From assembly GCA_947450115.1 (NCBI GenBank), contig CANFUE010000011.1, positions 1 through 64,000 on the forward strand: a stretch of DNA of 64,000 bases, written 5' to 3'. This stretch comes from Acidimicrobiaceae bacterium (lineage in GTDB: Bacteria > Actinomycetota > Acidimicrobiia > Acidimicrobiales > Ilumatobacteraceae). A program made the translations under genes and the position numbers. The stretch's first letter is position 1. Every line of letters begins with the position of its first letter. A model generated the notes under the pieces. The model did no database searches. It was given only the letters and a program-made list of their open reading frames with translations, and had not been told where the DNA came from. Positions 8,242 through 15,569 of the stretch are shown here, in pieces.

Positions 8242-9395
8242 TACGACTTGCGATTCTTCTTTGCGCGTCGGATGCGTTCTTTTGGCGGCACAACGTAAGT
8301 AAGTGGACTCTCTACTACTTCATGACGTGTTCCCCATTCGCCAGCAATTGCTTGAATCATTGCGGCCCCGGGTAATGCAAGTACAGCGCCTACCGGCCCC
8401 AGTACTGCGGCGCCGGCTATAGCAGAACCAAAAGCAAGTGCTGGGTGCAGTTCCATGGTGCGAGCAGTAATGCGCGGCGAAAAGAGATAGTTCTCTATTT
8501 GCTGATAAATCACAATGAACCCAACGACGAACAACGCTGACGCTGGGTGATTCACAAAGCTCAGGATGATTGGTAGCACTCCCGCCACATATGTTCCTAC
8601 TACTGGCAAGAACTGCGACACCACGCCCACCCATAGCGCCATTGCAATAGGTGCTGGCGTGCCAATTGCTTGAAATGCAATCCAATGGAAAAAGCTCGAC
8701 AGTAAAGCGAGTAGGGCTCGCGAATACAAATATCCGCCAGTTTTATTTACCGCTATTTCCCAACCATTCAGCACCCTGCGTTGTCGGTCGGGCGCTAATC
8801 GGGAACACAACGCTCGTCGCATCTTTGGACCATCGGCAACGATGTAATAGGTGAAAAGCAAAACAGAAAATGCTTGCAAAAGTGCGCCCAGTGCTTTTAC
8901 TGACAATGTGACCACTTTGTCTTGCTGTGAATTAATAAATTTTTGAACCGGACCCTTGGGGTCGGAAATTTTGGCGTTGACTTCTTGTGGGTCAATGTTT
9001 GCATTGAACGTGTCATTAATAAATGACACCGACTCATTTACATATTTTTCGCTGTTCTGCAAGAGGTCGGCCATTTGACTTGCAACAAGAGTTCCAAACA
9101 GTGCCAAGAATGCCACGGCAATCACTACAACACTCAGCACAATGCCAATAGTTGCCCGACCACGTTTCCATCCACGTGCCTCTAATTTATTCACACCTGG
9201 TTCAATGGCAAATGCCAAAAAGAGAGAAACCAGTAGCAAAATAAAGAGGCTTGTTAAGCGGTTAATGGAATGGCGTGTTGCCACCATCACCAAGAATCCA
9301 CCCCAAAAAATGATGGCTGCACGAATGAGCCAACGTGTTGACCCCACGCGATTTTTTTCCGACTGGGGTATGTTTTCTTCACCTGGAGACGACAT
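8241..9395 (-). CDS. AI-2E/PerM family membrane transporter
   Basis: About 384 residues with paired N-terminal membrane helices, a central amphipathic region (QMADLLQNSEKYVNESVSF) and a cluster of C-terminal helices. The pattern PVVGTYVAGVLPIILSF near residue 290 and FGSAIAGAAVLGPVGAVLALP near 330 is typical of the former UPF0118 family. Members export small molecules or ions. The function here is unproven. The open frame extends upstream to 9593, but that part overlaps the divergent MpaB gene, whereas ATG 9395 has a TACGCT box exactly six bases before it. It is cotranscribed with the MBL hydrolase. Confidence 0.88.
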   Translation of the reverse strand: MSSPGEENIPQSEKNRVGSTRWLIRAAIIFWGGFLVMVATRHSINRLTSLFILLLVSLFLAFAIEPGVNKLEARGWKRGRATIGIVLSVVVIAVAFLALFGTLVASQMADLLQNSEKYVNESVSFINDTFNANIDPQEVNAKISDPKGPVQKFINSQQDKVVTLSVKALGALLQAFSVLLFTYYIVADGPKMRRALCSRLAPDRQRRVLNGWEIAVNKTGGYLYSRALLALLSSFFHWIAFQAIGTPAPIAMALWVGVVSQFLPVVGTYVAGVLPIILSFVNHPASALFVVGFIVIYQQIENYLFSPRITARTMELHPALAFGSAIAGAAVLGPVGAVLALPGAAMIQAIAGEWGTRHEVVESPLTYVVPPKERIRRAKKNRKS

Positions 9396-9401
9396 AAGTG
9401 A

Positions 9402-9407
9402 AGCGTA
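9402..9407 (-). promoter_or_regulatory. -10 box TACGCT of leaderless AI-2E transporter gene
   Basis: TACGCT followed by six bases and ATG 9395 on the minus strand. This supports the short start for the transporter. Confidence 0.55.
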
Positions 9408-9425
9408 CGCTGTCAAGATAAGCCC

Positions 9426-10316
9426 ATGGCATCCATTGAGCTCACCGAGTGCATTGAATCGGTACGCCAACTCATCGCGAACAATATTCGCGAACGCGTG
9501 GTGGGCCCCGATAGCGCCACCAAGGCTCAAGACCTCATGTCGGCCCCCGGCCCGCGCTGGTTTACCCCCGATCGCCCCATCTATCGCGTTCATGGCGATG
9601 CCTCAATGTTCATCGGTGGCTTGCGGGCACTCCTCTTCCAGTCGCTGCACCCACTTGCCATGGCTGGTGTTGCTATTCACTCCGACTACAAGGCCGACCC
9701 ATGGGGTCGCCTGCAGCGCACGGCAGATTTTTTAGCAGCCACCAGTTTTGGTACTGCCGAAGTGGCCCAAGCAGCCGTTAACCGTGTGCTCGCAGTTCAC
9801 GAGCGTGTTACTGGGGTGGCATCCGATGGTCGCCCGTACTCGGCAAATGACCCGCACCTTTTGTTGTGGGTGCATGTTGCCGAAGTCGATAGTTTTCTCT
9901 GCGCCTACCAACGCTACGGAGCCACGACTCTCGACCAGAAAGATCGCAACGGCTACGTGGCCGACATGTCGGTCATCGCAAACGCACTCGGTGTACCGAA
10001 CCCACCCACAACTGAAGCTGAGTTACGTAAACAACTTGCTGAGTTCCGCAGTGAATTGAAATCAACAAAAGAAGCTCGCGATGCTGCGCGATACCTCATT
10101 ATTCAACCACCACTTGAATTTCCTGCACGCGCCGCGTATTCACTTATCGCAGCTGCAGCAGTCTCGCTTCTTCCTGCCTGGTCGCGCTTTCCGCTACGAC
10201 TTCCGTATCTTCCCCTCACGGAGTTTGTTGTTGCTCAGCCCTTGGGTGATGTGATTACTCGCACATTTCGCTGGGCGATTGATGGCGACTTAACTGCACC
10301 CACTACTGCATCGTAA
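9426..10316 (+). CDS. MpaB-type oxygenase family protein (DUF2236)
   Basis: 296 residues, mostly helical. It has the family's opening PIYRVHGDASMFIGGLRALL, followed by QSLHPLAMAGVAIHSDY and LLWVHVAEVDSFLCAYQRYG; the His residues in LHPLAMAGV, WVHVAE and nearby are the likely heme ligands. Relatives include the rubber oxygenase latex-clearing protein and MpaB. The substrate is unknown. The gene diverges from the AI-2E transporter 30 bases away. Its last 82 bases overlap, tail to tail, the gene for a glutamine amidotransferase. Confidence 0.85.
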   Translation: MASIELTECIESVRQLIANNIRERVVGPDSATKAQDLMSAPGPRWFTPDRPIYRVHGDASMFIGGLRALLFQSLHPLAMAGVAIHSDYKADPWGRLQRTADFLAATSFGTAEVAQAAVNRVLAVHERVTGVASDGRPYSANDPHLLLWVHVAEVDSFLCAYQRYGATTLDQKDRNGYVADMSVIANALGVPNPPTTEAELRKQLAEFRSELKSTKEARDAARYLIIQPPLEFPARAAYSLIAAAAVSLLPAWSRFPLRLPYLPLTEFVVAQPLGDVITRTFRWAIDGDLTAPTTAS

Positions 10317-11005
10317 AGAGCCTGCGCATAGGGGTCGTGCGCGGCCGTATCTTCTGGGTGCCATTGCACTGCAAGTAACCAACTTGTGTTGTGTTCTACA
10401 GCCTCAATGAATCCATCGCTCGACCACGCAACTGCTGCAAGGCCTTCGCCAAGTTCATCAATTGCTTGATGATGAAATGATGCAACGTCAATATCAGTTA
10501 CACCAACAACACGATGCACTTGTGAACCTTCAGCAATACTCACGGAATGAACGGCAAACTCTTCCCCGTCGGGAAAGTTCACTGGTTTGTGCGCAACCGT
10601 GGTGTTGTCATCAATGTGTTGGTGCAAAGTTCCACCGAGTGCCACATTGACCAATTGAATGCCCCTACACACAGCGAGCACTGGTTTATTGAGCAACATC
10701 GCTGCACGTAATAAAGCGATTTCAAAGTGATCTTGCAAAGCATTCACGCCGTAGGTGCGCAAGTGAGGCTCGTGCCCATACAACGCTGGGTCGACATCGG
10801 GGCCGCCCATCAGCAACAACGCATCGCAGGTGCTCATTATTTCTTGTGCAGAATCAGCAGTTAACTCACGTGGGGTAACAACAAATGGCTCGCCACCTGC
10901 ACGAAGAATTGCATCTAAATAGCGTTGCCCAGCAAAGGTTGCAGCATCACGAGAAACTTTCCCCGCACTTGCTGTGCGACCCGCAACTGCAACGAGCGGT
11001 GCCAC
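10235..11005 (-). CDS. Class I glutamine amidotransferase, gamma-Glu-GABA hydrolase (PuuD/C26) family
   Basis: 256 residues. The nucleophile elbow is PVLAVCRGIQLVN (Cys near 115) and the His-Glu of the triad is in LLAVQWHPEDT near 216-220. GGPDVDPALYG and GGTLHQHID are family marks. It would hydrolyse gamma-glutamyl amides in the cytosol. The C-terminal 27 codons lie over the 3' end of the opposite MpaB gene. Four bases separate its ATG from the stop of the upstream cyclophilin gene, so the two are probably cotranscribed. Confidence 0.9.
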   Translation of the reverse strand: MAPLVAVAGRTASAGKVSRDAATFAGQRYLDAILRAGGEPFVVTPRELTADSAQEIMSTCDALLLMGGPDVDPALYGHEPHLRTYGVNALQDHFEIALLRAAMLLNKPVLAVCRGIQLVNVALGGTLHQHIDDNTTVAHKPVNFPDGEEFAVHSVSIAEGSQVHRVVGVTDIDVASFHHQAIDELGEGLAAVAWSSDGFIEAVEHNTSWLLAVQWHPEDTAAHDPYAQALYDAVVGAVKSPSIAQRNVRVITSPKG

Positions 11006-11008
11006 GAA

Positions 11009-11572
11009 TTAGTCGGCGACAGTAATGGTGACCGAGTTGATGACCACATCGGTTTTTGGACGATCGCCAGAACCCGTTGCAACTTTTTGCATTGCGTCAA
11101 CAACTTCAAGACCTTTAACAACTTGACCGAACAAGGCATACGCAGGAGGCAAGCGGCAACCATCGGGTCCGGAGATAATAAAAAACTGTGAGCCATTTGT
11201 GTTTGGCCCAGCGTTTGCCATAGCGAAAGAACCCACTTGGTACTGACCAGCGGATGGAAGCTCATCTTCGAAGCGGTAACCCGGGCCACCGGTGCCGGTG
11301 CCTGTTGGGTCGCCACCTTGGCAAACAAAACCATTGATGATGCGGTGGAAAATAATGCCGTCGAAATAATGATTCAACGCAAGAAATACAAAACTGTTTA
11401 CTGTCTTTGGAGACTTGATGGGGTCGAGAGCAATGACCATTGTTCCCATTGATGTTTCCATCGTTGCGGTGTAGCGCTTGGCTGGGTCGATACCCATTTC
11501 AGGGTAAGCCGCAAACTTTTGTTGCTGTGGGGCGGATCCGTCGAAAGGTGGGAAAGCTGGTGCACTTGACAT
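11009..11572 (-). CDS. Cyclophilin-type peptidyl-prolyl cis-trans isomerase
   Basis: 187 residues containing a single cyclophilin domain: GIIFHRIINGFVCQGGDPTGTGTGGPGY (key residues FHR and QGGD), GSFAMANAGPNTNGSQFFI and ALFGQVVKGLEVVD. No signal peptide is seen, so it is probably cytosolic. The N-terminal 30 residues are Pro/Ala-rich and outside the fold. The frame is open upstream to 11761, but that part overlaps the divergent DksA-like gene. ATG 11572 gives MSSAPAF and has a TAGTGT box eight bases upstream. Confidence 0.92.
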   Translation of the reverse strand: MSSAPAFPPFDGSAPQQQKFAAYPEMGIDPAKRYTATMETSMGTMVIALDPIKSPKTVNSFVFLALNHYFDGIIFHRIINGFVCQGGDPTGTGTGGPGYRFEDELPSAGQYQVGSFAMANAGPNTNGSQFFIISGPDGCRLPPAYALFGQVVKGLEVVDAMQKVATGSGDRPKTDVVINSVTITVAD

Positions 11573-11608
11573 AGAAAACAACACTATCTGCAACGGCAAG
11601 AGAAGTAC

Positions 11609-11614
11609 TAACCT
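11609..11614 (+). promoter_or_regulatory. -10 box TAACCT of DksA/TraR-like gene
   Basis: TAACCT with seven bases to ATG 11622 and no ribosome site; a probable leaderless start. Confidence 0.45.
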
Positions 11615-11621
11615 CTGCCCT

Positions 11622-11828
11622 ATGGAAAATGAGTTTGCATCGTCAGCCCCAGAAATCAGCCTCGACGCCGTCGACCTCGACACCATAGAGAAAGATCTCG
11701 CCGACGTAGAAACAGCTCTCGCCCGCCTCGAAGCCGGCACGTACTGGACCTGTGAAACCACGGGTCAGGAAATTCCGAGCGAACTCCTTGCCGCGCAACC
11801 TACGGTGCGCAGTATTTCCTCGCTCTAG
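11622..11828 (+). CDS. Small DksA/TraR-like protein that has lost its zinc site
   Basis: 68 residues. The helix LADVETALARLEAGTYWTCE and the following IPSELLAAQPTVRS match the C-terminal half of actinobacterial DksA/TraR zinc-finger proteins. Only Cys44 of the expected four cysteines remains: the CxxC partner is Thr47, and the second CxxC after PTVRS is absent. It may still bind RNA polymerase or a partner, but not through a zinc finger. It diverges from cyclophilin, and its stop codon overlaps the stop of the opposite Bax-inhibitor-like gene. Confidence 0.65.
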   Translation: MENEFASSAPEISLDAVDLDTIEKDLADVETALARLEAGTYWTCETTGQEIPSELLAAQPTVRSISSL

Positions 11829-12667
11829 CGATCGCGCAACTTCGACAACAAACGAAGTATTTCGAGATACAACCACACGAGTGTGACAACAACACCGAGT
11901 GCTGCATACCACTCCATTTGTTTTGGTAGTCCCTCTTTTTCACCGCGCTCAATGAAGTCGAAATCGAGTGCCAAGTTTGCTGCAGCAAGACCAGCGACAA
12001 AAATGCTGAATCCGATGCCCAGCAAACTTGCGTCCTTGAAAAACGTGATGTTTGCGCCAAGCAAGTTGAAGAGAAATGACACGCCATAAAAAATGAGCAA
12101 GCCCACCATGGCACTCATTACTACGCGACGAAATTTATCGTTCACGCGAATGATGCCGGTGCGATACATCACCAACATGGCAACAAAAACTCCGAGGGTT
12201 GCACCAACTGCTTGCACAACAATGCCGCTGTACTCAATGCTGTACACACGTGAAACAGCACCAACAACTACACCTTCGGCAATGGCATAGACCGGGCCAA
12301 GTACGCGCGCATACTGAGGTCGAAAGCTTGCACCCACAGCGCACACCAAACCAATAAGCACGCCAGCAATAATCCAAGCTGGGAACTGCACCTGGCCAGC
12401 CACAGGCTCGCTCACCAGACTCCAACCGAAAGTTGCCGCGCCCACCAAAAGTGCCAAAAGCGTCAAAGTGGCAGTTGCCGCCCCACTTGCGGTCATGGTT
12501 TCTCCGGCTGCATGGGTTCCTCCCCAGGGGCTCACCGGACCATCGGAAAGAGGCGGAATTATGGTGGTTTGTGCACCTTTCGCCGAGCCTGCATCGGCTT
12601 CTGAGGCTGCCCAGCCACGCTGTGCTGCCTGCTTCATTGACTTCTCGTTCAATAGTGGATTCGCCAT
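11825..12667 (-). CDS. Bax inhibitor-1/YccA family membrane protein
   Basis: About 280 residues: an N-terminal soluble segment of 60 residues, then seven hydrophobic segments from about 65 to 275. Marks of this family include FRPQYARVLGPVYAIAEGVVVGAVS and the ending LPKQMEWYAALGVVVTLVWLYLEILRLL, a common C-terminus of the actinobacterial YccA-like branch. Function is uncertain; relatives are pH-sensitive calcium leak channels or FtsH substrates. ATG 12667 is preferred over GTG 12676, since GGGGGA lies just upstream of it. Confidence 0.88.
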   Translation of the reverse strand: MANPLLNEKSMKQAAQRGWAASEADAGSAKGAQTTIIPPLSDGPVSPWGGTHAAGETMTASGAATATLTLLALLVGAATFGWSLVSEPVAGQVQFPAWIIAGVLIGLVCAVGASFRPQYARVLGPVYAIAEGVVVGAVSRVYSIEYSGIVVQAVGATLGVFVAMLVMYRTGIIRVNDKFRRVVMSAMVGLLIFYGVSFLFNLLGANITFFKDASLLGIGFSIFVAGLAAANLALDFDFIERGEKEGLPKQMEWYAALGVVVTLVWLYLEILRLLSKLRDR

Positions 12668-12737
12668 ATCCCCCACGTTACAGAAATCGGCTCAATCATG
12701 GTTGCCACGCCACATGGCGTCGGTATCGTAAGGCGGG

Positions 12738-12752
12738 TTCCCCGCTGGGGAA
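12738..12752. promoter_or_regulatory. Palindrome upstream of sigma factor gene
   Basis: TTCCCC-GCT-GGGGAA forms perfect six-base arms 23 bases before the sigma factor ATG and upstream of its GAGGGAG ribosome site. It could be an operator or a 5' leader hairpin. Function unproven. Confidence 0.35.
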
Positions 12753-12775
12753 TATTGGGCTGAGAGGGAGCATTC

Positions 12776-13714
12776 ATGGCTAAGGACCGTGTCGACCGCG
12801 ATGAGGAAGACCTTGTTCGGCTATACCTCACCGACATTGGCCAATATGCCCTGCTCACGAAAGACGACGAAGTTCGTTTAGCCAAAGCCATCGAAGCTGG
12901 CAAAGAAGCGCAAGTTGAACTTGCCGAAACAGAAAAAACTCTCTCACCTACTAAGAAGCGCGAATTAAAGCGCGCCGCTAAAGAAGGCGAAACCGCCGAG
13001 CGCGCCTTTGTGCAATCCAACCTGCGTCTCGTGGTGTCTATTGCCAAGAAGTACCAAGCATCTGGCTTGCCACTCCTCGACCTCATTCAAGAGGGCAACC
13101 TCGGCCTCATGCACGCTGTTGAAAAATTCGACTGGCGCAAAGGTTTTAAATTTTCTACGTATGCAACATGGTGGATCCGTCAAGCCATCACCCGCGGTAT
13201 TGCCAACACTGGCCGCACCATTCGTCTTCCGGTTCACGCAGGTGACACTCTTGCACGTTTGCAAAAGGCTCGCTCACGACTCGAATTGAAATATGGTCGC
13301 CCTGCAACTTTGGCTGAACTTTCTAAAGAAGTGGAAATGCCAGAAGACAAAGTCACCGAGGCACTGCGCTTTGCTGCTGAACCTCTTTCATTGTCTGAAC
13401 CATTGCGTGAAGATGGCGACGCTGAACTTGGTGATGTTGTGGAAGACCGCTCAGCAGAGTCGCCTTTCGAAGTTGCCGCTACAGCATTGTTGCCAGAAGA
13501 AATTCAGCGCCTCCTTGCTCCACTCGACGAGCGCGAACGCGAAATTTTGAAATTGCGCTTTGGTCTCGACCGCGGCGAACCACGCACGTTAGAAGAAGTG
13601 GGCGACCACTTCAACCTCACACGTGAGCGCATTCGCCAAATTGAAGCTCGTGCCATGAGTAAATTGCGCCACCCGTCAAGCGACACCGGCGCGCGCGACC
13701 TGCTTGCTGTTTAA
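12776..13714 (+). CDS. RNA polymerase sigma factor, sigma-70 (RpoD/SigB-like) family
   Basis: 312 residues with region 1.2 (DLVRLYLTDIGQYALLTKDDE), region 2 (SNLRLVVSIAKKYQ, DLIQEGNLGLMHAVEKFDW, FSTYATWWIRQAI), region 3 (RPATLAELSKEVEM) and region 4 (ILKLRFGLDRGEPRTLEEVG, RERIRQIEARAMSKLRHP). The -10 recognition residues of region 2.4 are intact. There is no long region 1.1, which fits a group 2 sigma or a short primary sigma; the window alone cannot decide. A strong GAGGGAG site precedes the ATG. It could be the sigma that reads the TANNNT boxes noted across this window, but that is inference. Confidence 0.95.
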   Translation: MAKDRVDRDEEDLVRLYLTDIGQYALLTKDDEVRLAKAIEAGKEAQVELAETEKTLSPTKKRELKRAAKEGETAERAFVQSNLRLVVSIAKKYQASGLPLLDLIQEGNLGLMHAVEKFDWRKGFKFSTYATWWIRQAITRGIANTGRTIRLPVHAGDTLARLQKARSRLELKYGRPATLAELSKEVEMPEDKVTEALRFAAEPLSLSEPLREDGDAELGDVVEDRSAESPFEVAATALLPEEIQRLLAPLDEREREILKLRFGLDRGEPRTLEEVGDHFNLTRERIRQIEARAMSKLRHPSSDTGARDLLAV

Positions 13715-13720
13715 GCTTCT

Positions 13721-14683
13721 TTAGCTTTCATTCACCAAAGGTTGCGGTACGCGCAACAATGCATTGAGCCCGTGCCAAAGTGCCATCGCTCCAATACCAA
13801 GTGCAAGAGGAAGAATTGCTCTGATACACCATGCATCGCCCATCCCGGGCACAAAGCGATGATTCATTTGATTGCGATGTAGCGCTACTGCAATTACTAC
13901 TGCCACACCAGATGCGGTGGAAAATGCTGCTACAAATTCTTCACTACGTAGTGTCATTGCCACCAGTGCAAGCAATAGCGCAACTCCACCCAACGCAATG
14001 AGTGACGGAGTAGCACGGGCGGGGCTTGGCAATGAAAAATATTGAACTATTCCTAAAACCATAAATGCAGCACTAGCAATTGCCAATACAACTTGGCACA
14101 ACTTCTTTTTCATCAACAACACACTGGCCGCGCCAGGAACGACGAGTAGCCACCACCACGAGCCTGGCGCATCTTCAACGTACAAATTTCCCAGCACTGC
14201 AGTAGTGGCGCCATCGACTTTCATATCAATTTGCCAATCTTGCACTAACCCATTGGCATTGATGACCGCAGGCTTCAGCGGGCTCATCCAATGCACACGA
14301 TGGTCGTGCCAAATTGCTTCACCGTTATTGGCTATTTGGCGCCAGATTGGTTTGTCTGTTTTCTCATAATTGGTAGGACTCGTGCTGCCTGTTCCATAAC
14401 GCGTTTTGTTGATAACAACTGTGGGCGACCATGAATTCTCAAACACTCGACCCTTTTCGTCGATACGTAAATATGGCTCTTCGTCGTAACCAATGACTTC
14501 GGCACTGTGGCCAGCGTGCACTTTCATTTTCACAAATGCATCAACACCAACTATCGAAACTTCAATTGCATTGGAAGCTGGCAATACCTGTGTAACAACG
14601 CTGCGCGTATTACCGGGTCGCGCCGGGTCGGCGTGCGCACTACTTGCCGGGCTCAAAAACCAGAACCCCAAAAACGCGCACAG
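13721..14683 (-). CDS. Secreted-domain membrane protein of unknown function, non-ATG start
   Basis: A signal peptide (FLCAFLGFWFLSPASSAHA) leads to an extracytoplasmic beta-rich domain with VGVDAFVKMKVHAGHSAEVIG, YLRIDEKGRVFEN and the His-rich WHDHRVHWMSPL. At least five hydrophobic segments follow from about residue 185. I do not recognise a function; similar HDHR-HWM proteins are known only as hypothetical actinobacterial proteins. No ATG exists between the tRNA-Sec 3' end and the signal peptide. The best start is CTG 14683 after GGAAG with six-base spacing; TTG 14671 is second. The upstream ATG at 14797 would translate the whole tRNA gene and is rejected. Confidence 0.6.
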   Translation of the reverse strand: MCAFLGFWFLSPASSAHADPARPGNTRSVVTQVLPASNAIEVSIVGVDAFVKMKVHAGHSAEVIGYDEEPYLRIDEKGRVFENSWSPTVVINKTRYGTGSTSPTNYEKTDKPIWRQIANNGEAIWHDHRVHWMSPLKPAVINANGLVQDWQIDMKVDGATTAVLGNLYVEDAPGSWWWLLVVPGAASVLLMKKKLCQVVLAIASAAFMVLGIVQYFSLPSPARATPSLIALGGVALLLALVAMTLRSEEFVAAFSTASGVAVVIAVALHRNQMNHRFVPGMGDAWCIRAILPLALGIGAMALWHGLNALLRVPQPLVNES

Positions 14684-14699
14684 AAATAACTTCCACGAT

Positions 14700-14795
14700 T
14701 GGCGGAGGTGGACGGGAATCGAACCCGCCAGACGAGGTTCACTCGTCTCAACCGCTTTGAAGGCGGCGGAGCCCACCAGGCGCACAGACACCTCC
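14700..14795 (-). tRNA. selC: tRNA-Sec (anticodon UCA)
   Basis: 96 nucleotides with encoded CCA. The acceptor arm pairs GGAGGTG with CACCTCC, followed by discriminator G. The anticodon loop is CTTCAAA, giving UCA on a CCGC/GCGG stem. A long variable arm pairs GAGACGAG with CTCGTCT, and the T arm is GCGGG-TTCGATT-CCCGT. A UCA anticodon with a class-II long arm and a CTGGTGG D loop is diagnostic of selenocysteine tRNA. The eighth acceptor pair (T with C) is mismatched. The organism therefore probably makes at least one selenoprotein, but selA, selB, selD and recoded UGA genes were not seen in this window. Confidence 0.9.
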
Positions 14796-14924
14796 ATGAG
14801 AAAAGAGTATCGGGTATTGCAACTGAATGAGACTTTCTGAATAGTTGTTGCCACAAACCGCACCTGAATTCACACATTGAAGTACCTCACCATTTCGAGG
14901 CCAAGACATGTGAAAGGAGCACCC

Positions 14925-15569
14925 ATGATTGTGGTGTGTAGATCCCCTAAGGGTGGCAGCGGAGCCACCATTACCAGTGCCGCACTCGCAATGATGCTCG
15001 CTGCCCAACACCGAGGCGGTGGATACATCGTTGACCTTGCCGGCGAACTCGCACCGGCACTTGGTATTCCCGACCCACCCGATACGAAACCCGTCGATGT
15101 CAATGCTTCACTCAAATTACTTTCCTTCGCCCCACGTGAGTTACACACTCCCGTTGAACACAACTGGAAAGAAGTTGCCAACCAACTTCTTGCATACGAC
15201 GCGCCAGTGGTCATTGATGCAGGAACCACTGAAATCAATGAGCACCTCTCGCAAATAGTCGATCGAACATTTCTCGTGGTACGCCCGTGTTATCTGGCAT
15301 TGCGTAAAGCAAGTAACAAAATGAGCCACGGATACTTGCGATGCGAAGGCCTCATAGTGCTTGAAGAGGCCGGAAGAGCACTCACCCCAACAGATATTTC
15401 CACCGTTTTAAAAACACCCATCGTTGCCACCATCAAGGTTGACTCCAGCATTTCCCGTGCAGTTGATGCAGGTCTCTTGAGCAGTCGTATTCCAGCATTA
15501 CTCAATGAGGGTCTTTCCGGCTTGGTTGATGCACTCTCATTACCCCCACAACAAAAGTCAGTTCTCTGA
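14925..15569 (+). CDS. Tad pilus locus 1: CpaE/TadZ-like P-loop ATPase
   Basis: 214 residues in the MinD/ParA fold. The deviant Walker A is SPKGGSGATITS at about residue 8 with the signature Lys, followed by a switch-like IVDLAGELAPALG and the strand APVVIDAGTTEI. CpaE/TadZ proteins localise the Tad secretion machine to the pole; this one is short and lacks the N-terminal receiver-like domain. Start is ATG 14925 behind AAAGGAGC rather than the upstream ATG 14877. Its TGA shares a base with the next gene's ATG. Confidence 0.75.
   Translation: MIVVCRSPKGGSGATITSAALAMMLAAQHRGGGYIVDLAGELAPALGIPDPPDTKPVDVNASLKLLSFAPRELHTPVEHNWKEVANQLLAYDAPVVIDAGTTEINEHLSQIVDRTFLVVRPCYLALRKASNKMSHGYLRCEGLIVLEEAGRALTPTDISTVLKTPIVATIKVDSSISRAVDAGLLSSRIPALLNEGLSGLVDALSLPPQQKSVL

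Noticed and set aside
9396-9593. 66-residue N-terminal extension of the AI-2E transporter
   Set aside because: It lies over the divergent MpaB gene and lacks hydrophobic character; ATG 9395 has a correctly spaced -10 box.
13715-13735. AAGCT/AGCTT hairpin between the sigma factor and membrane-protein genes
   Set aside because: Only five A/T-rich pairs and no T run, too weak to call a terminator.
14700-14863. N-terminal extension of the membrane-protein frame through the tRNA-Sec gene to ATG 14797 or 14863
   Set aside because: It would translate the tRNA; the signal peptide begins after the tRNA and no homologous extension is apparent.
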